A stretch of DNA of 64,000 nucleotides from Balamuthia mandrillaris (Eukaryota > Discosea > Longamoebia > Balamuthiidae): assembly GCA_031835245.1 (NCBI GenBank), contig JAVKOQ010000137.1, positions 1 through 64,000 on the forward strand, in the 5' to 3' direction. This document shows, in pieces, positions 58,350-64,000 of this stretch (position 1 is the first letter of the stretch; each line of letters begins with the position of its first letter). The notes beneath the pieces are model-generated. The model did no database searches, was not told where the DNA came from, and saw only the letters and a list, made by a program, of their open reading frames with translations. The translations under genes and the position numbers were made by a program.

Positions 58350-59309
58350 ATGGGGGCAACCTTCACAAGAGAAACGAAAAAAGTAGCAGAAGAAGAAGAA
58401 GAAGTAGCAGAAGAAGAAGAAGAAGAAGAAGAAGAAGAAGAAGAAGAAGAAGAAGAAGAAGAAGAAGAAGAAGAAGAAGAAGAACAAGCGGTAGCAGCGA
58501 AAGAAGAAAAAGATGAACCGACCGCGCAACACGCCCAACATTGGTAGTAAAAATTTTAAAGCCCTTACCGACCTATGGGCAGGACCGCATCCGCGGCTCA
58601 AGGCCTGCCGACCAGAACGGATGGTGGTGCCGAGATCAAGTACGACGGGGCAACAACCCACAGGGTGGTCGCCAGCGAGCTGGAACATCGGAAGAGGGAG
58701 CGTGGCTCTCCGAACTACACGAGCTGTATAACGGCATGTGTTGACTGTCTCAACTCGACCCAGGTGGAGTTCTTCGTCATCCAGGAAGAAGGAGAAAAGT
58801 ACATAAACAGCATCATTACCCTCCATGCGGAGGTTCTTCCGGTCGTCAACGCAATTGTTGATGACCTACGAACTATCGGACTGGCTTCCGGAACGCTCCA
58901 GCTAGTATGGACATTGTCTTCGTCTTCGTCATTGGCTCTGTCCTCGTCTACGTCTCTGTCCTCATCATTAGCTTCGTCCTCGTCTTCGAAATCGGTTCCG
59001 GCCTTCTTGTGCACATCTTCTGGTTCTTGTGCTAGCCACGTTGTTCCTCTCGATCAGCCACCAGTGAGTGCGCCACGGAATGGGGTTTCGCAACGGAAAA
59101 GTTCGGAAACGCCCTTACGCGCTTCTGCTCGCATCATGACGAGAAAGAGAAGACGCGAAGAAGCGGAAGCAACGACGCCAAAGGGAGATAAAGAACGGGG
59201 TGGCAGCGGCAAAGTAGGGCATATTGTGGGAGGTACTGCCTTAACAACGAGAAGGAGAGGACCGAAGAAAAGACAAACGAGCACGGGGCGCAATGCGCAC
59301 ATGCAGTAA
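58350..59309 (+). CDS. hypothetical protein with N-terminal poly-Glu
   Basis: Two exons (58350-58543, 58583-59309), joined in phase 2, give 306 aa. Residues 12-50 are a nearly pure poly-Glu run encoded by a (GAA)n array, one of the few microsatellites in coding sequence here. The middle (about 90-170) has ordered-looking sequence (HRVVASELEHRKRERG, VEFFVIQEEGEKYINSIITL, VLPVVNAIVDDLRTIG) that could be a helical domain; residues 175-215 are Ser-rich, and the end is basic with RKRRREE and RRRGPKKRQ, nuclear-localisation-like. A nuclear protein is inferred. The intron is only 39 nt, so the model is uncertain. Confidence 0.5.
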
Positions 59310-59496
59310 CGACGCTTTGGTTTCGTCATCTCGGGAGGAAGGAAGTCTGTCCATTGGCGATGAGAAACAAAGAAGCCAGAGCTTTCAGCTGTTATTTATA
59401 CAAAGACCAAAGCTGATATGTTCCGCAACACAGTGTTGTGCGTTCAAAGCAGTTGAGTTAGTTTGCAAATAAAATAAAGCAACAGACGGGCAAAAG

Positions 59497-61050
59497 TCAT
59501 TGACAACAACAAACCTTCACAGTGCCATCCCACGAAGCTGTGGCCAAATAGGCTCCATCGTTGGGGGAGACCACCACCCTGGTGCACTTCAACTTGTGGG
59601 CCTTTATCGGAGAAAGTGTTTGCTTTTTGCGCATGGACAAGCAGGACACTGTGCCGTCATATAATGCTGAATACAGAATACTTCCTGCAATAAAGAGAAC
59701 AAAGAAGAAAGCAAAATGAAAAGAGAAGTAATAAGATAAACAACAAGTAACAAAGAGGAAAGAAACCATTGGAGGCAAAGGCCATTGACGAGACGGCACA
59801 CGGGACATGCCACTGGAAAAAAGGGGTGTCCTCTTTGCGAACATCAAAGAGAATGCCTTCTTCGCCATCACCAGCACCTGCCAATCCCACTCCATTCGGT
59901 GTGTACCTATTATTGTTGTTTTTTTTCTTCCAGTGAATAACAAGAATGTAGACAAGAAAGAACAAGAAGATGGAGAAGGCCAGCAACAACAAGAGTAACA
60001 AGAAACGAACCGCACTGTATTAACATCCGAAGACCAACCGTTAAACGTGCGGACACATGTGCCGCTTCTCAGGTCAGAGATGTGCACTTGTTTGGCACAT
60101 GTGCCACAAGCAAACGTTTGTCCATCTGGTGATACGGATACACTTGTGACCAAAGTATTAGAACAATTATAGGAAAATAGGCAAAAAAGAGGAAGAAGAA
60201 ACGAAGAAGAAGAACGAAGCAGAAGAAGAAGAAGAAGAAGAAGAAGAAGATGAACAAGAACAAGAACAAGAAGAACAAGAAGAACAAGAAGAAGAACAAG
60301 AACGCAAAAAACCTCATCACATCAGAGTCATTTGCGCCAAGAGTACCGAAAGCAGTTACACAAGAAGCGCTGTTGACGTCCCACCATCTGCAAGTGGCAT
60401 CTCCGCTGGCAGAGAGGATGCTCTCCTCGTTCACAAACACACACTCGGAGATGTATCCACAATGTCCCGTCAACTCCAGCACTTCCCTTTGCTTCACTCT
60501 GTCATAGAGAGTGATACAATTGTTGAGTCCGCCGTAAGCAATAACCTTGGAGGAAGGAGAGTAAGCCACGGTCATGTGCCATGATGAATGCAAGTGGTAT
60601 TCTGTTTGGGTGTTTCGTTCAACAAACGTATTGTAGCAAATATGGGTTACTTTTTTGTTTAAAGACGAGAATGGAGGCCAAAGAAAGAGAAAAGAAAGAG
60701 AAAGTTGGAGAGGACGAAGTACTCACTCAAAATAGACTTGCCAGAAGGAAGGTGCCAGGCCATCAGTTTGCCACCCATGCCGATGGCGGCGATCTGCTGG
60801 CCGTCTGCTGAGATGTCCACGGAATAGATCTTGCTGAGCTTGTCCTTCTTTCCTATCACCGCTTTCGTTTTGCACTTTCGGTTCTCCTCTTTGCTGTCGG
60901 CTGCCCTCTTTCTTCATTAGTTTCCGCTTTATAGCGTAAGAGAAAAGAAAAGAGGGTAGAACAAGTAGCTTGCAGAGGGGAGAGAAGCAGAGAACAAGCA
61001 AATAGAGAGAACGAGAGAAGCAGAGAAAGAACAAAAGGAAGAGGGAGAGA

Positions 61051-61104
<54 letters not shown>

Positions 61105-61343
61105 CAAAGAACTAGAGAACTAGAAGAGAAAAAACCTATTCGATGAAGAAAGCTCTGTTTGAGAGACAGGTAAGGAGCTTTGATCAGTCTTGCGCCCAAA
61201 TAGGGCGACACGTAGCGGTCGAGGATAGGCCCATCCACGCTCTCCTTTCCTTCTTCGAAAAAACGCTTCCCTTTTTTTGTTTTTTCCGGCATTACAATGA
61301 GAGAAGAGAGAAGAGAGAAGAGAAGAGAAGAGAAGAGAAGAGA

Positions 61344-61380
<37 letters not shown>

Positions 61381-61669
61381 CGAAAGGGCAAAGTACAGAG
61401 GGAGTCATCGCTGGCAATATGTCTCCACTGCTGACACACCTGGGAAACGAACAACAGAGAAGCAGCGTCCAGGTATTGAAAGATGTATACCTGTTTGAAA
61501 GATGTGTGAACGTGATCGAAAACAAGTAAACAGCAAAAAAAAAAAAACACCAATATAAAAATGAGGGAGAAGAGAGTACATAGATCTCATTGGGGCAGTG
61601 CCGGGCGAAACCCCTCGCTCTACCCGTTGGTTGCTTCCTGCATTCTCTTTTTTCTTTCCTCTGTTCCAT
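59497..61669 (-). CDS. F-box and G-beta-like WD40 protein
   Basis: Eight exons (61669-61580, 61490-61397, 61270-61136, 60900-60727, 60601-60313, 60142-60011, 59906-59767, 59684-59497) give 413 aa. Residues about 25-70 are an F-box (IYVYIFQYLDAASLL, SQVCQQWRHIASDDSLWKRF). Residues 120-413 are seven WD-like blades that follow heterotrimeric G-beta closely: WHMTVAYSPSSKVIAYGGLN, ILSASGDATCRWWD, VSPDGQTFACGTCAKQVHISD, FNGWSSDVNTVRYTPNGVG, LATASWDGTVKV. In SCF ligases such WD domains bind substrates; the close match to G-beta blades makes this fusion notable. The exon 4 acceptor (GGGCAG) lacks a pyrimidine tract but is the only one in frame. Introns carry (GA)n, (GAA)n or A/G-rich sequence. Confidence 0.85.
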
Positions 61670-61710
61670 GCCCTGTTTTCTCTCTGCCTCAAAAAAAAGG
61701 AATCGTAAAC

Positions 61711-61850
61711 GGTGAGGATCGAAACCGGGTCCCGTGGAAAAAAATACCAAAAAGAAACTCAGACCTAGCAGGGATCGAACCCCATTTCATTCGCTACAAA
61801 AACACACAACCAAGAAACTCGCACCTGGTGGGCATCGAACCCACAGTCTC
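61711..61850 (-). repeat. three tRNA 3'-half copies in tandem
   Basis: Three T-arm plus 3'-acceptor segments stand in a row (T-arm cores at about 61717, 61774 and 61833), spaced 57-59 bp, just downstream (in tRNA sense) of the intact tRNA-Arg. The nearest copy differs from the tRNA 3' half at about 4 of 33 bases; two share an AGAAACTC trailer with the intact gene. They lack D and anticodon arms. They look like successive partial duplications of the tRNA 3' end with its terminator. Confidence 0.7.
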
Positions 61851-61893
61851 AAAAAAATAAAAAAATAAATAAATAAACAGAAAAAAGAAACTC

Positions 61894-61964
61894 GCACCCG
61901 GTGGGGATCGAACCCACAATCTTCTGCTTAGGAGGCAGACGCGTTTCCGTTGCGCCACGGGTGC
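61894..61964 (-). tRNA. tRNA-Arg(CCT)
   Basis: Complete cloverleaf of 71 nt: acceptor GCACCCG/CGGGTGC, anticodon stem TCTGC/GCAGA with loop CTCCTAA (anticodon CCT), T arm GTGGGTTCGATCCCCAC. No intron; a T-rich terminator follows. Confidence 0.96.
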
Positions 61965-62115
61965 TTGAGATGTTTTTCGAAGAGTGCCCATAGCAACGTA
62001 GTTAAGAAATACGAAAATAGGAAAAACTGACTGCTACTTTTTTTGCTCGCCTTATTTTGTTTGTGAGGAAAGAAAGAAACTACAAGAAAGAACTAAAGAA
62101 ATCCTGTAGTGTACA

Positions 62116-63511
62116 TCAAGAAAGTATATGAAGCGTAGGAAGCACCTTTGGCCCCGACCCCACGTCGCTATCGCCTGCATCACCATCCTCCTCGCTACTG
62201 TCACTTTCGTCGCTGTCTCCGTCTTCTTGTCCATCGCTTCCTCCACTCCCATCCTCCCCTTCTCGAATTTGCTCCATGACCCATTGCCACGCCCCACCAA
62301 CATATGCCCATGCGTTCGGATAAGACCCGACCAAACCTCCATCCTCCCAATAGTCCATTCCCCAACTCGCCACTCCCACTAGAATCACCTTGGTTTCGGT
62401 GTTGGGGTCACTCCTGTTGCTGACGCTGCTGCTTTCATCGAAAACAAATTGAAAAAGAGGACCGCCGCTGTCGCCTCTTCCTAGGCCTCCCCGAATGGGA
62501 TCATCTTTCGCACATAGGAGCCACTGCCTGAAATACTCGGGTGACACGCGAGGAAAAGTGCCTCCTCCGGCTGAAAGGGCTGCTCGTTGACACTCCACGG
62601 AACTCTGAGCGAGTATGTCGTTTTCTAAAAGGATGGGACTGTAGTCCAGGTGGCCTTCGTAGGTGGTGTGTCCCCAACCAAGAAACCTGAGACTTGTCCC
62701 TTTATTTTGTGTTACAACAAAGTAGATAGAATGAGAACAAACGAGAAGCAAGAAGAAAAGAAGAACAAGAACAAGAAGAATAAGAACAAGGACAAACGAA
62801 GACAACGAAGAGGAAAAGAAGACGAAGACAAAGAACAGAGCATGATAGCAAGAAGAACAGAAGAAGAAGAAGAAGAAGAAGAAGAAGAAGAAGAAGAAGA
62901 AGAAGAAGAAGAACAAGAACAAGAACGAGCCAGAAAGAGAACAAGTAAGAAAAATAGGTGAAACTACCTGTCCAATTGTCGCTGTTTTCAGTTTCGTCTA
63001 GCACTACGGGTGGGATGTACACGTCCACCGCCCTGTCCAACTTCAATACCGCAAAGTCCTTAAAGGGCAGAGCCGGGTCATACTCAGGATATATCACCGC
63101 GGACACCACGTCAAAGTTTCTGTCGAGCATCTCCTCAGAGCGAGCCTCCCCCAGAGTTAAAGTGATGTCGACAACGTCCAGCAAGACGCTGAGTTGAAGC
63201 TGTTGCTGGAGCTTTTGGGAGCTAACGAAGTTTTCATCCGCCAACAGCACGCAATGAGCAGCGGTGAGAACGTGCTGACGGGAGGGAAGGAGAGAGCAGC
63301 CGCAGAGTTGTCGGTCGTAGACCGAGAGCGCTTTATCGTTGGCTCGGAGGTAGAGAGCGCCATGCCAGGGATAAGCCCCCTGTAACGCAGGTCTGCCTTC
63401 AAAGACTCGCTTGGAGGAAGCCGCCAGAGGAAGGAAAGGCCCCAGAGGAAGCAGGAGGAAGAAAAGCACTACCACGCGGTTCATCTTCACTCGTGGTTGG
63501 CATTGGGACAT
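62116..63511 (-). CDS. trypsin-like (S1) serine protease, secreted
   Basis: Two exons (63511-62968, 62699-62116) give 375 aa, or 366 if the second Met (63484) is used; both leave the signal peptide (VVVLFFLLLPLGPFLPLAAS) intact. The catalytic triad is visible: His in VLTAAHC, Asp in FKDFAVLKLD, and Ser in GRGDSGGPLF; CGCSLLPSRQHVLTAAHC and VILVGVASWGMDYW are further S1 landmarks. The activation site is not a simple R-IVGG; the mature start may be RVFEGRPALQGAYPW. The last 45 residues are an Asp/Ser/Gly-rich acidic tail beyond the protease fold. Extracellular or phagosomal digestion is inferred. The intron is (TTC)n-rich on the sense strand. Confidence 0.93.
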
Positions 63512-63646
63512 AAGTGTTTTTCAAAAAAGAGAGAGAGTCCTATATGACCCCGAAGAGAGGGGCTTCTCCTTGGTTTTCAAGACAACCAGCCATCGTTGTG
63601 CAAAGTGATTAATTAAACTAACGAGGGAAGGAGTGCATCCTGCTCA

Positions 63647-63805
63647 GCGCGCCGCTGAGGCTGGTTCGTAAGTCGAAAACCATCTTCTCAATAACAAACG
63701 TGTCATGTATCCTAGCCAGCGCGCCGCTGAGGCTGGCCATGGTTCGTAGGTCGAAAATCATCTTCCATGTTTCCACCGGTAGGTCTGGCCATGGTTCGTA
63801 AGTAC
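63647..63805. repeat. 70-75 bp tandem repeat, two and a half units
   Basis: Units begin GCGCGCCGCTGAGGCTGG (63649 and 63719) and run through GGTTCGTAAGTCGAAAA(C/T)CATCTTC; a third partial copy (TCTGGCCATGGTTCGTA) starts near 63784. The second and third copies overlap the end of the edge gene. Confidence 0.75.
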
Positions 63806-64000
63806 GCGTTTCCTGGGTCGACCCAAAGCACGGTCTTCATTCCAAAGGCCACAAACTCTGCTTTTTTGAGCTCGTGCGCAACGTGTGCAAGGGCCTCCTC
63901 TTGGGCCTCCTCGGTACTGTAAGACTCTGTTGTGTGGGGCTGCATGACCCGCAGTCTTTTGCCGGGTCTGTTGTTGTGGTTGTTGGTGTTGTGGTTGTTG
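63712..64000 (-). CDS. hypothetical protein, 5' part beyond the window
   Basis: An open frame enters from the right edge and ends at 63712. From the internal ATG at 63945 it is 77 aa: STEEAQEEALAHVAHELKKA looks helical, then VLWVDPGNAYLRTMARP; its last 20 residues are encoded by the tandem repeat. The edge part is Asn/His-rich from a CAAC repeat. It is either the end of a real gene or chance. Confidence 0.3.
   Translation of the reverse strand, partial: NNHNTNNHNNRPGKRLRVMQPHTTESYSTEEAQEEALAHVAHELKKAEFVAFGMKTVLWVDPGNAYLRTMARPTGGNMEDDFRPTNHGQPQRRAG

Overview
The window is nuclear DNA of a free-living protist. Genes are split by many short GT-AG introns, two tRNA genes and a U6 snRNA gene lie between them, and the gene set is of the kind seen in Amoebozoa: an intronless conventional actin, a Frizzled-type seven-TM receptor, an LRR plus tyrosine-kinase-like kinase, F-box combinations, a Hint-domain secreted protein and a plant-type aspartic protease. 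A discosean amoeba of the Acanthamoeba/Balamuthia kind is my inference; no rRNA is present to settle it. Splice models were built by hand; almost every multi-exon model closes exactly (exon phases agree and the total length divides by three). Coordinates may still be off by a base at some junctions.

Layout. 0.3-8 kb: a small hypothetical gene, a secreted PI-PLC-X protein with a ShKT domain, a WKF-domain (C7orf50-like) nucleolar-type protein, and an F-box/pseudokinase. 8-9.5 kb: U6 snRNA, a second U6-like structured RNA, and a decayed ankyrin fragment. 9.5-16.7 kb: a 1,938-aa LRR/TKL kinase in 13 exons. 17.6-20.7 kb: a fatty-acid transport protein/very-long-chain acyl-CoA synthetase whose second intron carries a C/D snoRNA. 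22-26.2 kb: actin, a HAD phosphatase and an AlkD-like DNA glycosylase. 26.5-36.9 kb: Frizzled-like receptor, Hint protein, F-box/SPRY protein and a beta-helix type I membrane protein. 37-42.5 kb: tRNA-His and three proteins without recognised family. 43-52.5 kb: type I DnaJ, phytepsin-like protease, SIRT6-like sirtuin, LIM/coiled-coil protein. 53-54.4 kb: two convergent secreted repeat proteins sharing a YDGGN motif. 54.7-57.7 kb: a candidate two-gene DNA transposon. 58-64 kb: a poly-Glu protein, an F-box/G-beta-like WD40 protein, tRNA-Arg with three tRNA 3'-half copies beside it, a trypsin-like protease and a gene running off the right edge.

Two properties cut across the window. First, introns are filled with long microsatellites, (TTC)n, (CT)n and (TTTTC)n, and these are pyrimidine-rich on the transcribed gene's sense strand in nearly every case whatever the gene's direction. 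Second, intergenic spacers repeatedly hold short palindromes built on GTCGAC/TTGTCGA. Most very long low-complexity reading frames (poly-Phe, Ser, Leu, Arg, Lys, Glu) are translations of those microsatellites, not genes.

The genes do not form operons; each has its own spacer. Functional themes are ubiquitin-ligase adaptors (three different F-box architectures), secreted/lysosomal hydrolases (PI-PLC, aspartic and serine proteases), surface receptors and cytoskeleton.
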